Assembly (NCBI GenBank): GCA_036874045.1 | Contig: JAZBRI010000004.1 | Coordinates: forward strand, 4,278,001 to 4,342,000 | DNA length: 64,000 bases | Reading direction: 5' to 3' | DNA from: Cymodocea nodosa | Taxonomy: Eukaryota; Streptophyta; Magnoliopsida; Alismatales; Cymodoceaceae | Part shown: positions 22,087-36,200 of the stretch, piece after piece | Position numbering within the stretch: the first letter of the stretch is position 1 | Layout: each line of letters begins with the position of its first letter | The notes under the pieces: model-generated | Database searches by the model: none | What the model was told of the DNA's origin: nothing | Seen by the model: the letters and a program-made list of their open reading frames with translations, nothing else | Position numbers and translations under genes: made by a program

Positions 22087-24473
22087 TTGATCATCGTCCG
22101 AGGGACGGCAGGCACATGTACCCTACGTACCTTTTTATTTACGTACGTATAGATCGCTCAAGGATCGACACAATGGCATGAGATCCACCATGTTCCGACA
22201 AATATATTTCCTTCGGCATAAATAGACTTGACGGAGAAAACATGCATTCAGAACAGATCACCTGTAATGTTTTCTTGATGTGTTCCGGTAAATCTACTTT
22301 TGTATTTTTTTGCTGTAGTTTTACCCTCATTGGTTACCGTGTGCAATTAGAATCTCGAAAACTTCGTACCCAATCACACTCTTTATAGTACTTATTGGCA
22401 GATACCTAGGCATCACTTAGGTACAAAGCATGCATGACCCATGTTTGGGCATATATAAGTCTTGCATTACATCAAATCTAACAAAGATACATGCGTTTTT
22501 AGATGTTAAAATTCACTATAAGATAAAAGTTAATGTTTTAAATATATTAAGATGTTAAAATTCTGTGTCTGTAAATAGTAATATCATGAGGTTATTCTTC
22601 ACCACATTTTATTGTTATATTATCATTACATATATTTCAATGTTATCTAGGGTAGTTGAGTTTAAAACACATGAATCGCATTTAATGATACACATCATAA
22701 GTAATAATTAATTGAAAATATTTTTTATTTTTAAACGGCTCCTAAGTGCCGTCTAGCACTTTAACTAGTTTGGATCCCAGCTATGTTATATATACTTTGA
22801 GAAAACTAAAAGTGTGCACAATACTTTTGTCTAGGAGCCAAGCAAGAGATGAAGTTCTTGCATACGAAATAGTTCTACATTGGTAAAAATGAAGATAAGA
22901 CTGGCTGGCTACATGTGAAACAACTCCTCATCCATCCAAACCCAATTAGTTTAGAATTGAATTTTCACACTTCAACAGTATACCACAATTTTCCAGAGCA
23001 CCTACATTAGTCTCAATTGCTAAGTAAATTTCAAGTGAATGCTGTTTTTGTACTTTGTAAAACCAGTTTCGTTTGAGAATTGAGCTTAAATAGACGACAA
23101 CTGAATCTCCACTCAAAAAGTAGATAATAATGGAATCTCAACCTTTTGAAAAAAGAAAAGGAATCACCAGGAATAAGGCTCATCCATTTTTCAATGGAGA
23201 GAATCATATCAAATGGCTTACAACAGAGGGAATATTATTATCGGTTTCAAGTTTCAAACAAGTTTTATTTAAGGATGAGACTCTAAATGGTCAGACCATA
23301 CAACTTAACATTTGCACATACAAGAATTTTATGTTCTGGTGTCGAACCATGACAAAATACAACTAAGAGACGAGAAGAATTTAACAATTATCGCACATAT
23401 AAAATCATACAAAAGAAGGATTGTGACATTTACAATATGTTTCTACCCCTATGTCATGCCATCTAATCCAAGGCCCAAATGCTGTGATGACTTTGGAATT
23501 TCACTTGCCAGAAAAGGGCATCTGCTAACCAAGAGCAATGGGGCTTTTTACCTGTCAAGCATGGCTAGACAATTGAAATTACAATAATTCTTTGTTCGAG
23601 TAACGACATGAAGTCCAAATCTCTTTCTCATTTTCCATCTGATTTGACCCAAAAAGCCACGGCTAGATAAGACAATGTCTACCTTTGTTTGCAAGAGTTG
23701 ATTCTATTACAACTCCAATGAAAAGTCACTACAGCAGCAATTCCATTGGTACTATAATTTCAATGTTAGGATCTACTAAAACTGCCTTTCATGAGTTCTC
23801 CAACAAAGCTTCCAGATATATCCTGGCTCACAAGAAAACTAGCGCCCACTCCAAGATCTCCAAGAGTCGAAGTTATAAGTGCAAACAAATGCACGCACCA
23901 AATGTCTCGTTGTCTCCAATTCTTCTTCTATAAGTAATCATTAATCCTAATTGAAGACATCCATGACAACATACTACTTGGCAATCACCTAGTCAAACTT
24001 AACAACTTCGATACAACTTGAAAGGGAGTACAAAGTGGGGATCCGTATTAATAAGCCCAGCATACATGGCAAAGCTAGTTAGTAGTTAATATAACACCGA
24101 AATTAACAATATAACATTACTCATAGAAACCAAGCATTACTAAAAAAATATGACACCTAAATTAAAATCATCAGCTCAAAAAGTTTCAGAAGACAAACTA
24201 TTCGACCTATTGCCCTTAAGCCCTTTCTTCATTTCTCTTCTAAAAAATCATACAGTTGTGAACTTTGTTGATAATGCCAACTTCTGTTTACCAGAATGAT
24301 GCACACTTATGAAGCACGTCCAATGAGAAATTTCTCACAATAAGATCAGAGATTCATCGTAACAAGCACGATGAAAGTGAGAATCACAAGGAGAACTAAT
24401 TTATTTCGAATCTGAAATCACTAACGAGATATGAGAAAATTGCAGCTTTCACCGGTGATATGAGGGAGACAGA
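22087..24473. other. Intergenic, tail-to-tail between the AP2 and UP3-like genes
   Basis: The first few hundred bases after 22086 are probably AP2 3' UTR, and the bases just right of 24000 probably the UP3-like 3' UTR. Short open frames (for example at 23130-23366 and 23312-23587) have no recognisable domain and no supporting splice structure. No gene called. Confidence 0.55.
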
Positions 24474-25268
24474 TCACTGTCTGGCAGAGGTCAGCGGAGG
24501 GACGACGAAATCAACGACAATGACGCTCTCCATCAGTGGCCTCACCTTCTCCTTATGCTTCTCCATCTCCTCACCTGCAGCATCCAATCGATCGAGCTCC
24601 CCCATCCCAGGAAGCACTGTCAGCAGCCCGACCTCATACCCCTTTGCCCTCGCCGGCGAGAAGTTCTCCCCGAAGGACACTTGCTCGACCTTCACACCAG
24701 TTACTCCATCTTTCAATTCCTTCAGCACCTCGAGGATCTTCCCTTTCCCACTCTCCCCCACCCCTTCCTTCATCTTCACCAGCGTCAGCCTCGCCGCCGA
24801 CCCGGGAGAGATCACAATCGGCCCGGATCCAAGATCACCCACCCAGTCAAACGCCAAAACGTCGTTGCATACGGGAAGGACGAAACCGTTGACGACGTCA
24901 ACGTGGGCGGCGTGAGCGGAGTATCTGGCGAGGTCGTCCTTGCTAGGATACCGGCCGTGGAGGATGTGCGTGTATGGGGACGCGGCGGAGGAGCGGTGGC
25001 GGAGGATGGGACCGGTGGTGAGGTGGGAGACTTGGGGGAGGGAAACGAGGGAGCGGAGCTTGGTGACCATGGCGTTGATTTGGGTGGGGGAGGCCTCCGA
25101 CTTTACGGAGAAGAGAACGATGTGCTCGATGGCGGTCGAGGAGGCCATGACGGCTGCGGAGGGATGATTGCGGCGAGGGAAGGAGAGGAAGGAAGGGGAT
25201 GTGGAGAAGAGTGACCGCAGCGGTGTGATGGGGCGGTGGAGAGAAGGGAAGGTGTTCAGACGAAGCAT
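24474..25268 (-). CDS. Stress-response A/B-barrel domain protein, UP3-like
   Basis: Single exon, 264 residues, ATG at 25266-25268, TGA at 24474. Two tandem dimeric alpha/beta-barrel (Dabb) domains. The first is about residues 46-146 (IEHIVLFSVKSEAS..., with the ILHGRYPSKDDLARYSAH segment typical of the fold); the second is about 158-260 (ARLTLVKMKEGVGESGKG... to SVIVVDFVVPPL). Two-domain proteins of this kind in Arabidopsis include UP3 (At2g31670), reported from peroxisomes. The first 40 residues are rich in Ser, Arg, Pro and Leu without acidic residues and look like a transit peptide; a second in-frame ATG at residue 41 would remove them. The extreme C-terminus (ARQ) is not a canonical PTS1. 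Catalytic function is unknown for the family. GC-rich gene. Confidence 0.88.
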   Translation of the reverse strand: MLRLNTFPSLHRPITPLRSLFSTSPSFLSFPRRNHPSAAVMASSTAIEHIVLFSVKSEASPTQINAMVTKLRSLVSLPQVSHLTTGPILRHRSSAASPYTHILHGRYPSKDDLARYSAHAAHVDVVNGFVLPVCNDVLAFDWVGDLGSGPIVISPGSAARLTLVKMKEGVGESGKGKILEVLKELKDGVTGVKVEQVSFGENFSPARAKGYEVGLLTVLPGMGELDRLDAAGEEMEKHKEKVRPLMESVIVVDFVVPPLTSARQ

Positions 25269-27950
25269 CGTGTTCGTTTTGACGATTGTGACCGCGGCGT
25301 CTATATTTACCGATCAGGATAATCCTCGTCAATTGACATTTCTTTAAAAAGAAATATCAATCTTATTAAAAAAATCTTAATTAATATTCAAATATTGCCT
25401 GTATCAAAATCATAAAAGAGAGATAAAAGAATTATTCCAAATAGGCGTAAGCATCACGCACTGAGAGTATAAATGTTTGGTGATTCAATAAGAAAAAGGT
25501 TGCACATAAGGCAGCCATGTCTTCTTTAGAAAGTATTTCATCGTGCACCACAAGCTAACCGAAGGACTTGATCTATGGTGGGGCGCACTAATTAGTAACG
25601 AATGAATGGACCTAACTGAGTACTTATTATTTTTATTTAAGGTCCATTGAGTTGATTTTTTTTTTTTTTTTTACTTGACGTGGAAATCAAGGGTGGAACG
25701 CCCTGAAATTTTCGTCAGGTGATTTATCGTACTTGCTCAATATTGTTTAAAATTTTATCAAGTCCCACGCATAAGCTTTTTTGGAGTGATGGTGGGTAGA
25801 GATGCCTTTTTATATTCTTCGCTAACTGGAAAAGTTATCCAACGCATGGAAAAGTTATTTTGGGTGTTTAATATTCCGCCCAAACATACCATTTTCTAAG
25901 TTATCCAGCATATAAAATACTGATTTATATTTATTCAATATTGACATATCTTCTTCTTCGATATTTACGTCAGGGAAGATTTTTGATAGTTATTTTTTAA
26001 CTCAGAGAGTAATTAAAAATAGCAAAGGATTCTTTTAATATTGATTATATTTTTGTCTGAAGGTTTTAAGAATATTATTATGCCATCAACAAATCAGTGG
26101 CACTGGAAGTTTTTATCAAGATCTTAAGTCCCCATCTATGCAAAAACAAGTAGAAATTAGAATTTACATCAAAATTCGAATTTTGATAATCGAGAAATCC
26201 AAATAAATCTTTTAGTTAGCTGGTTTTGGAAATTTTCACGTTGTTCAATATCTTCTTACAAGGTATTTGTTTACCAACAAGTCTAGTGTAAAACAAGACT
26301 TTATAACACATCAAAATATATCTGGAAGAAAAACATTTACATGCCTGATTCCATGTCATTAGATTGTTTTGATTTATTGTTGTTGCCGTTGTATATTTAA
26401 ATTTTTGACATTTGAACTAATAATAATTAATCAAATCATTTTAAATAATTTGGTCTAATTTTTTAAGTACAATAATTTGATTTGATTTGAAATATCTTAC
26501 ATAAAGATCCATATGCGTCCGCATCTTTTTATTATATTTAAAAATTTATTAATAGACTAAACATAAATAGAATCAAAATAGATCGTTCAATTTAGTTTTT
26601 TTTTTTTTTTTACCATACAATTGTAGTTTAGAAAAACCTTAAATTATGTTTTGCAACTGGGTTCGTGGTTGCGGTTTAAATTGAATGAGAACTAAAGCGT
26701 GCTTGCTTCTACAATAATACCGATTTAAACGTATGCTTGGACAATTTAGTAGATGATATAAAATTCTGATTTAACCTTTCTATGATGATATATAAATATT
26801 TTTGATGAAAACGATGTCAAGACATTTCTTTTAAAATTCCAAACGTCATTGTTTCTTCAATGCGTTATTTGCACCTCCTTTGTTTCTTATCTTACCATTA
26901 TAAAAAATTAATTTCTTGATCAACTAGCATAAAATAACTACCTAATTGGAAATGCTTGTGAAAATGTTTGGTTCAACTAGAGCTTTTTGATTTTTCAAGA
27001 ACATGTCAACTCAAAAGATCAAATTATCCATTGTGAAAATACAGAAAAAGTTTACTTCCCTTAACTTTTGAAGATGTGAGAGATGATCTGTGGATATCAA
27101 TGGAAAAAATTCAATTTTTTTTTTCTTTTTTAGAAAAAACAGATGAATGGTTATGGAAATATTTGCCGAAGGAATAAACTCATCTAAAAATAAAAAAGGT
27201 AAAAAAGAGAGCTTTTGATGCACAAAATTCCAAATGGATCTTTGATTATTCTCATTGTTTCCCAAATTAAATGCCCTTTTACTCTCAATATCTCTTTCGA
27301 TAAAGATGACTGTCAACTTTTTTTTATGGATGTAGCTAACGATGCTGAAGTTTTCTTCTTCAGGTAAAAAATACGGTAAAGGGAAGCATTTTAACTGTCG
27401 GAAGTGATGGTAGAATTCGAACTTAAAAAAATGCTTGATAAAATTTTTGAACGAAATGCAAATACATATTTGCTAAATTCTTCTTACGTAAACTCTGGGG
27501 ATTGTATTGGTAAAAATTATTATCGTACAGTGTTATATATAATTAGAGATAGAAGTATTGTTCGGTAGCTTTTAAAAATCACCCTTCAATAATAATATTT
27601 TTCAAAACTCTTTTAGAAGAGTATTTTTCTAGAACTACTGCTCTCACGAACTAGAGTTTTCATTTGATATGTAATATTGTTGTTTTCATTTGATGCCTGG
27701 AGATATTTGAATTTTAGTTTATTTTAAAATCTAACTAACTTATATAAAAACTGTTAAATAAAATGTTCAACATTTATCTTCTTCTTCTTTTTCCACAAGA
27801 CAGATTCACAGTCATATTGATACATACTTGACTTAAATAATACTGAATTTTTTTTTTTCCCCCAAACGCAACATTAACCAATGCATTATTTTACAGGGAC
27901 GTGATGATAAATAGATAAAATGCAAGAACAAACTTCACAATACCAAACTT
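25269..27950. other. AT-rich intergenic DNA
   Basis: Upstream of the UP3-like gene (minus strand) and of the MOS1-like gene (plus strand). Strongly AT-rich, with several poly-T/poly-A runs and no open frame with recognisable protein content. I see no gene, and no element with definable ends. Confidence 0.6.
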
Positions 27951-27989
27951 TTTGATGGCACGTATGAAAAAAGTCCCCCAAAAAACTGC

Positions 27990-28204
27990 AATAACCTTCC
28001 CTTTGTGTGATGGCACCGTCATTTCCTCGGATCGAAGCTGGGTGGTACTCTCAGGCGTCGATCCCTACCGTCCCTCCCTAATACCCCCAAACTCGATCGC
28101 CTCCTTACACTTTTCTGTTGGCTTGGGCGGCGGTGTACATCTCCACCCTCTTCGGCGCTACAGATCGGAGCGGCGTTGAGGGAAATTGTTGCATCAATCG
28201 ATCG
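27990..28204 (+). other. Probable 5' UTR exon of the MOS1-like gene
   Basis: A GC-richer segment ending in ATCGATCG followed by a GT donor at 28205-28206, lying 2 kb upstream of the first coding exon. The coding exon begins after an acceptor (CTTGTAG, ending at 30248) and carries about 42 nt of leader before its ATG, so at least one upstream non-coding exon is required; this segment is the best candidate. The exact start is not determined. Confidence 0.4.
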
Positions 28205-28861
28205 GTATTCTTCCTTTTGTTCATATAGTTTTCGAGATGTTTTCTGTCTTTTTTTTATTTTATTCTGGTAATAGGCGTCGAGTAGGAGAACGACGTGTCA
28301 GTGTAAGGGAGGAGGATGTCGTTCGATGATCAGACGCTTCATACACGGCCGATTTAGGTTTGGCGTAAGGCCGCGAGAAGACAAGGCAGGGGCGGCTGCA
28401 TGATCACGGAGATCCAAGAAAGGGATTGCTTCTTGGTTGGTCAAAGATTTGGCGTGAAGGGGTAAGGATGGATGGGGTTTACGAATTGAGAAATAGGGTT
28501 TCCAAAGAGATTATTGGAAGTGAAAATGATGGAATCAAAATTCAAAAGTCGTCATTGCCAGAGGATGAGGCATTAAAGAGTTGGAGTATGGAGGAGTAAG
28601 AGGGGCTGTGATGGAAGAATACGTTGACTACAGAGGAGGAACCGGAGAATGTGCGGGAAGTATGGACGTCACGGGAGTGGATTTCAGCACTGGATCAAGA
28701 CTGTCTAGATGTAGGATTTGCGTGGTGTAACGGACATTTTTTGGTATTAGCTTCATTAACGATGGGATGTTTTGTAAAGAAAAAGATAGAAACCAAACTG
28801 TCTCCCATTTCACATAATAATATAATCTAAGCATATATTGGAGCTTATTTTGTTCTCCAAA

Positions 28862-28866
<5 letters not shown>

Positions 28867-28917
<51 letters not shown>
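28867..28917. repeat. (CT)n(TA)n microsatellite
   Basis: About 13 CT units followed by about 12 TA units, in the leader intron of the MOS1-like gene. Confidence 0.95.
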
Positions 28918-30290
28918 TCTGGAATACGCAGTGTAAGGCCCGTGGAAACATCTTATCATAGGTAGTTGTCTTTAGTTTGATTTTTCTTAATTTTCACTAA
29001 ACATAAACCTCACAACTAGTTGCACATCAGTGGTCATGATGAAACTCTATTTAACAGATGCTTTTCGTTTGGAGAATTTGTGGTGGAGATGATCTTTTTC
29101 TTTATTATTTTCAGTGCAATTTTTATTGCCCAAGAGCTTCCAATTAACTACATGCTGCTATGATTATAATTTACTAGTCAAGGGGCGCATGTAATTCAGG
29201 GTTTACTGGTGCTTCTTTAAAATTATTCTATGAATCACTTCAAAATATCAAGATTGTTTCTAATACTTTAACATTGGTTTAGTATTATTCAATGGAAACT
29301 TCATTTTGAAGTCAATATTGTTTATTTCAAGTAATTGTATTTTCTTATTTTTATTATTAGTATCAATAACTCCAGTTTAGTTTTTGTTTTTTCACAAACA
29401 CAATGCACAAATATTTTAAATATTCTTAAATTTCAAAATGGATTATTAGAAATTTTATCCCAGTAGTTATGTATTGCCAGTGGGAAGTCAGCTATTGCAA
29501 TCGGTTTAAAAAATTATTATTAGAAGTTTTTTTAAGGATATCATTTTTAGTGTACAAGATTCTTTAGAATATTTTCATTATTTTCTAGTAGTTCAAATGC
29601 ACATAATTGATATTATATATTCATATATTTTTAAAAAAGAAATCGCTGTCATTTTTTTTCTGGTTGAGGAATCCTGTCGGAAAAAGATAGAATCAAAACT
29701 GTCTTTTATTAGTGGATATGTAGATGCATGGATAATTGTTGCCTATGCAGAAATTTTATTAACATTCAGACAAGACAGTAACATTAGCGATTTTGGATAG
29801 GATTTTGAAGGAATGCACAGTGACATAGAACCCACTTGGATGTTGTGCTCCTGAAACTTTACTATTTTAATCCCTGTTCTAGTGTATACACATCCTTTAT
29901 GGGTATATTCCCGCCCTCCCATGTAAAATTGTGTTAAATATATATATTTGGGTCAGCGTTGTTGGTATTCTCCTTTCAAATTGCTCCTTAATTTCTTCAT
30001 TTTTATTTTTCTTCTTACATTTTCCATGAGATGTAAATGTTTCCTATATTTTTCAGCTAAATGAATTTCTTTCTTAAAGAAATGTTTTTTAGATGCATGT
30101 GCATGGTTTTTTCCCTTAATATCTGTACGCTAATTATACAGGTAGTTATCACTTCTTGGGGTTTACTGTTCGTGCAGTCTATCACTTCATGGGATTTACT
30201 GTACACATTTAAACACAATTGTTCATGTTTCTAATGTCTATCTTGTAGGATCTCTTAATTGGATGTCTTTTCAACCTCATTGGTCACTCT

Positions 30291-33200
30291 ATGGCCTCAA
30301 GCATGTTAACTGGAGACAGGAGGTTTGTTCCTACTCTGCACTAACTTTATCCTTGTATTTGTAGAGCTGACTAAAACCTTCTGTTAATGCTTATTTATTT
30401 TCTCACCAGTGTGTCAAAGCCTTAGCATTTCACTTTCATATAATTATGATACTATTCATATATACTTTGATATCATTTCTTTTAGTTAAAGTTTTACACA
30501 AGCTAATTGTTTTTTCTTGATAATGACATGCTTTGGTCATTTTATTTCTGGAACAATGAGAGAGAACAAAGAAGCATTAGAAAGGCATGAATTTGTTGTG
30601 TTTATCCCCCTGTTAAAAATTAAATGTTCTTGGTTCCTCTTTGTAGAAATGATTATATATAAGTTAATAATATCTAATCAAAGAAATCAAATTCACAATG
30701 CGGGCATTATCGAGCTCAAACTGAGTATTAGAGATTTCTTTGGCAAGATAACAAATATTAGGCAACAAATTCAGCCTTAATCCCATTACTTGGGATCAAC
30801 AAGATGGATCCTTTCTCTTCATTTATTTCTATTTTAGAATTTACAATAATTCAAAAGGAAGGTATTTAGTTCAAAGTTATCAAGGTAAAAGTTGATCTGA
30901 AGGTGACATTCCTTGAAAACATTTGAAGTGATAAGTGAAATGTGAGGCAATTGCCTGAAATATTGTAATAATGTTCCACTCTTTCATTTTGATAATAATG
31001 TAATCAAATGCTATAAAACTTCTAATGCATAAAAAATACTTTACGTTAGAACACAACAAATGAGTGGAAGTAGAACTATGACATTGACAAACATAAGACC
31101 TTTATATATAGAGGCTACATGCAAGAGATAAAATAACTTTAACCAATGTGGGATTAAACCTACAATACTCAGTATGACTCTAATACATCATTTATTCTCA
31201 CACTTCCCCTTAAGCTAGTGTATCTAACTTGCAACAGGCTCATAACACAACAGACTCAATAAGAACTCAGCAAACTTAAATATAATAGAAAATAATAGAT
31301 ACATAGAGGAATATAAAAAATCTCTTGCTATATTAGAGGTAGTAGTGATAGGCAGTAATTTGAGAATCATATCTTAGATAGTAGTAGATTGACTATTGGA
31401 TATAATCCAAGGTAGGAAACCAATTATTGTAGTAAGCGTAGTAGCGAAAGGTAGTAATTTGTGAACTATACCTCAAACGGTAGAAGATTAATCATTAAAT
31501 ACAATCTGAGGCAGTAGAATAGATAAACAAATGTGGTCTATCCTTAGAAAGTAGATAGGTAGATATGATCTATCCTCATAATGCTTTTTACTTCCATTAT
31601 ATTTTTTTAAACATAATAATATTTTTTACATTTACTTTTTCTTCTCTTTCCCCCTCTTTTTCTCTTCTTTTTTTCTTGTTCTTTCTCTCCCCTTTTTTTC
31701 TTTTTCTTCTTCCTCTTTTTTTCTTCACAACAATCTCCCTTTCTTATTCTTCTTCTACAACTTAAACTAATAGTTTTGGGGGTAGTGGTTTTGGAGCTCA
31801 CTTGGGAGATGATAGGTGAGATTATGATGGATGTTACAAACTTATTGGAGCTGACAATGACACCAATGACTTTAAGAATGAGCATCTAATGCAACCCAAC
31901 TCTTAACTTCTCTTACCCTAGTTTGTTGTGTGATCAATGTCACGAAGTCCATCATTTTGGCTCCTTTCTCTAGAATGTGAGTCCAAAACCTTAGTAATCT
32001 ATAAACTCTACAAAGCAAACAATGATAGGCAAGACTATTTTATAAAGATCCCTCTCTTTCTCTATGTCATTTGTGTAAGAACCAATGAAACTTCCATAGT
32101 CGAACATGGTATATGTGGTGGTGATGCAACTTAAGAAAATGGTAGGGGTTGACAATGAGAGTGGAGTTGATAGTAAACAAAAAAAAGGGAAAATTGGCTT
32201 GGACATAGAAGGGGTGTAGGAGGGGTAGGTGGCCAGCATTGGTTGTAGCGATGACCAATGGTGGTTGGGAAAAATGAGAAAAAAATGGGCAAAGTCTAAT
32301 AGGGATGGTGATTGTGAGACCCTCATGTGTGACGTCGACAATCGTCAAACTAGGAGATATGATTATTTAATAGACACATTGATATGTTAATCAATCAATA
32401 TCACCACATAGACCAATGTGATTGATCATGAGGTGATTGATCGATGAATGGGCATCAACTATACATGGACGGGTGTAGAAAGGTGTACCAATGCAATTGT
32501 TGGTGAATTGATGTGTCAACGAGATGCAGCTTTGAAGGATAATGAGTCAACAAAGTGCTATGGTGAAAAGATGTGATAGTAGGTTGAACGGTTTGACTAT
32601 CTAGACTAATTGTCAAGTGTCAATAGTTGTAGAATCATGTGGTCGTTTGTAGGATGAAGTGGCATGACTCTTTGTACGGGCGTAAAACAAGAAGATACCA
32701 TGATCCTCGCCTATTGATTGTAAGTCAGTAGTTGAGGAATTGATCAATTGACTTTTATAATTAAGTTGAACATTTCGACGGATTGATGGGATGACCAAAC
32801 ATTATATAGTTTGTGAGAAATCAAAGTATAAGGGAAAGAAAGTGACTCCCTTTAACATGCATGACTTTTTCTTGGTAAATTGAGAAGGTTGACTAGTGGG
32901 TGTACTAGTGCCATACAAGTTGTTATATGAACACAAACCCATGACATTTGCTTTCATTACTGGGATACTTGAAGGATATAGGGTATTAAAATGCTAAAGG
33001 CATGAGAGATCTCAAGCATTTTGATGGTGAAGTCGAATAATGAGTTGATTAATGCAATTGAGGGATGGATTATTCAAAATGTTAGGATCATTAATGAAGT
33101 CTCAAGTTTTCAAACACAATAAATGACCTTGCTTTGTCTTTTTAGCATCTACGTAAAAAAGTCTAAGCATGACAAGTGGATTGGATGTTAGAACTCATTC

Positions 33201-36200
33201 TAAAGCAAGTTGTCAAGGATTCTAGGACATGCAGAGATCAAAAGCTTGTAAAGGTGTTAGAACCTTCGATGGATCTTGGGATGTTAAGGAATTAGAAAAT
33301 TTCCTATGGGATATAGAGATATACTTCATGGTTGTATAGACTCTAAATAAGGAAATAGTTATCTTGACGAGTATGTATTTGTTTGGTGATGTAAAACTAT
33401 GGTGGTAGACCCACTGTAACAAGGAGGGACCCTCAATCTTCTCATGAAACTCTTGTTGAGGAATTGAAGTTGTAATTTCTTTCAACAAATTTGGGATGGG
33501 TTGCTTGAGAAGTTTTAAGAAAACTTAAGCATACAAGGACAATAAGGAAATACATTAAGTAATTCTCTCCATTGATGCTTGAGGTAAAATTGAATGCCTA
33601 AAGACGATCAACTCTTTAATTTTATGGTGAAACTCCAAGGATGGGCACAAACCAAACTATAGTAACAAGGGGTAAAGGACTTACATGCTACCTTGATTGT
33701 TGTAGATGCTTTAGTTGATTTTAAAGCATCAGAATAGAATCTAAAGATTTCAAGCTATAAGACAAGGAGAACGGAAAGTAGAAGGGAACTTCAAAGAAGA
33801 GGGTAGACTCTGAAAAGAAGGGAAAAATTGAATCTAGTTGTTTTATTTGCAATGGAGCTCATCATGCTTGGAATTGCTTAAAGTGTGAGAAGCTAAACAC
33901 AATTATTGCAGATAGTGAGAAGCTAGAGAAAGATGAGGTAGTAAGGGTAAACCTACTTCAACTTCTTAATGTCTTTGCTAAGGATTCTTTACATGGTGAT
34001 TTGGTCTATGTGAATATGTTGGTGAATGGTCATGTGATGTGGACCATGGTTGGTGGTAGAGCAACTCATAATTTCATTTGTGAGAAGATGGTGACAAAAT
34101 TAGGGTTGAGATTATGATAGGATGCCTCTCGAATGAAGACAATAAACTTAGTTCCTACTCAGATAAGAAGTATGATGCAAACACAAGTTTAGGTTGGAGA
34201 TTGGATAGGGATGTTGTCTTTGTTAGCGATGAACATGGATGGCAATCATTTTAAGGATGAATTTTTTTTTCACTGCTAAGGTATCTATTATACCTTATAT
34301 GGGAGGAATTTTCATTGTTGATGAGGATTGAATGTGCTTTGTGTGAGCTATTGAGTGGGAGGAGTTGCTTCAATTGATCATGGTAATGTAAGTTTGGGAT
34401 GGGTTGCGAAAAAGGAAGGAAACTTTCATGCCAATGCTTGTCAACATTGATAAGGAAGAGAAGGGTGACATTCTCCCAAGGGAAGTTTTTAACATTTTGT
34501 TGGATTTTGTAGACGTGATGCTTCTAGAACTTTTGGAGTTGCTTCTTAGACAAGATGATAATCATGTGATCGAGTTGATGCCATGTGAAACTCCCCTTGC
34601 CTAAGTCCCATATTGGATGCTACCAACTCATTTGAAGGAATTGCAGAAGCAATTGTCTGAATTGGTGGATTCCAAACTATTGCATCCTAGTAAAGCTCCC
34701 TATGGTGCTTTAGTATTGTTTTAGAAGAAGCAAGATGGGTCCCTACGGATGTATAACTTATCGTGCATTGAATAAGGTAGCTATCAAAAACAAATATCTT
34801 GTACCAAGTGTGGAGAACTTGTTTGATTGTTTTGACAAAGCAAAGTTCTTTCTAAAGTTGGATTTGCATTCAAGTTGTTACCAAGTTTAGGTGAGTGAGT
34901 GATGTTTCAAAGACTATTTATGTCACTAGGTATGGATATTATGAGCAACTTGTAATGTTGTTTAGGTTGACCAATGTTTTGACAACATTCTGTAATTTGA
35001 TAAACAACGTATCTTCAAATTACATTGATGTGTTTGTGGTTATATACTTAAATGACATTGTAGGGTATAGTGATACATTACAAGATCGTTTAAGGTGTTT
35101 GAGTCTTGTATTGTCAAAGTTAAGGTAACATCAATTATATTTGAAGACCGAAAAATGTTCTTTTGCCAGGCAAGAAGTGTCTTTTTTGAAACACATTATT
35201 AGACAAGGAAAAGTGTAGATGGATTTGAAAGGCAATATAAGAATAGGAAATTGTAAGAATGTGGCTGAATTCTTTTTTTTCCTTGGATTGTTCAACTACT
35301 ACTTCAAATTCATAAGGGGTACTCAAAGATTGTTGCTCCACTAACAGATTTGTTAAAGAAGGATCGTTGTTAGGAGTGGGGAGTAGAACATCAAGTTATG
35401 TTCAAGGAGTTAGTTTGTGCGATGACTACTGAACTAGTGTTGAGACTTCCAAGCTTTAAGGAGTCTTTTGAAGTTTGGATAGATGCTTTTAATTATGCAA
35501 TTGGTGAAGTTTTGACCTAGGGGGAGCATCTCATTGCATACAAGTCCCAGAAGCTAAATGAGGCAAAACAAAGGTATTCTGTCAATGAAAAGGAAATGAT
35601 GGTTGTGATGCACTGCTTAAGAGTTTGGAGATACTACTTGTTGAGTTTCAAATTCAAAGTGTTTACAAGCAATATTGCTATAAGTTGTTTTACAATGCAA
35701 AAAAAGTTGGCATCAAAGCAAACTTGGTGATAGGATTTCTTGATAGAATTTGATTTTATGTTGTGGTATAAGCCAGGGAAAAGAATCTAGTTGCAAATGC
35801 CTTAAGTTAGAAGACTGAAGTTATATTGTCATTATTGGCTAACATTAGTCGAATTAAATGTAACATGTTGCAAAGAATTTGAGAGGAAACTTGTAGGGAT
35901 TCTATCACTAAGAAGTTTATCGAGAGTGTAAAGGAAGATGCCACTCAACGATTTTAGCTTGAGGAAGTAGTTATCTATGCTAATGAACATAGACACCCTA
36001 TGTTTCAAGTATTGGTGGTCTTTGTTGATTATTGTTGAAAGAGACTCATGATGCTCTATTGGCAAGACACCCAAGGTAAGAGTGAATATAGGTGCTCTTG
36101 GCAAGGAGTTACCATTGACTAGGTATGGAAGGTGATATTGAGATTTATATATAGACCTATCTCATTTGTCAACAAAATAAAATAGAGAAGATGAAGACTA

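Noticed and set aside
21854-22090. Lys/Arg-rich frame over the last AP2 exon
   Set aside because: It is out of frame with the AP2 domain; the true frame ends at 22086.
24555-25214. 219-residue plus-strand frame
   Set aside because: Antisense shadow of the UP3-like gene, rich in Gly and acidic runs, without any recognisable domain.
31565-31885. Phe/Ser/Leu-rich and Lys-rich frames inside the short-LTR element
   Set aside because: They come from a pyrimidine-rich low-complexity tract, not a gene.
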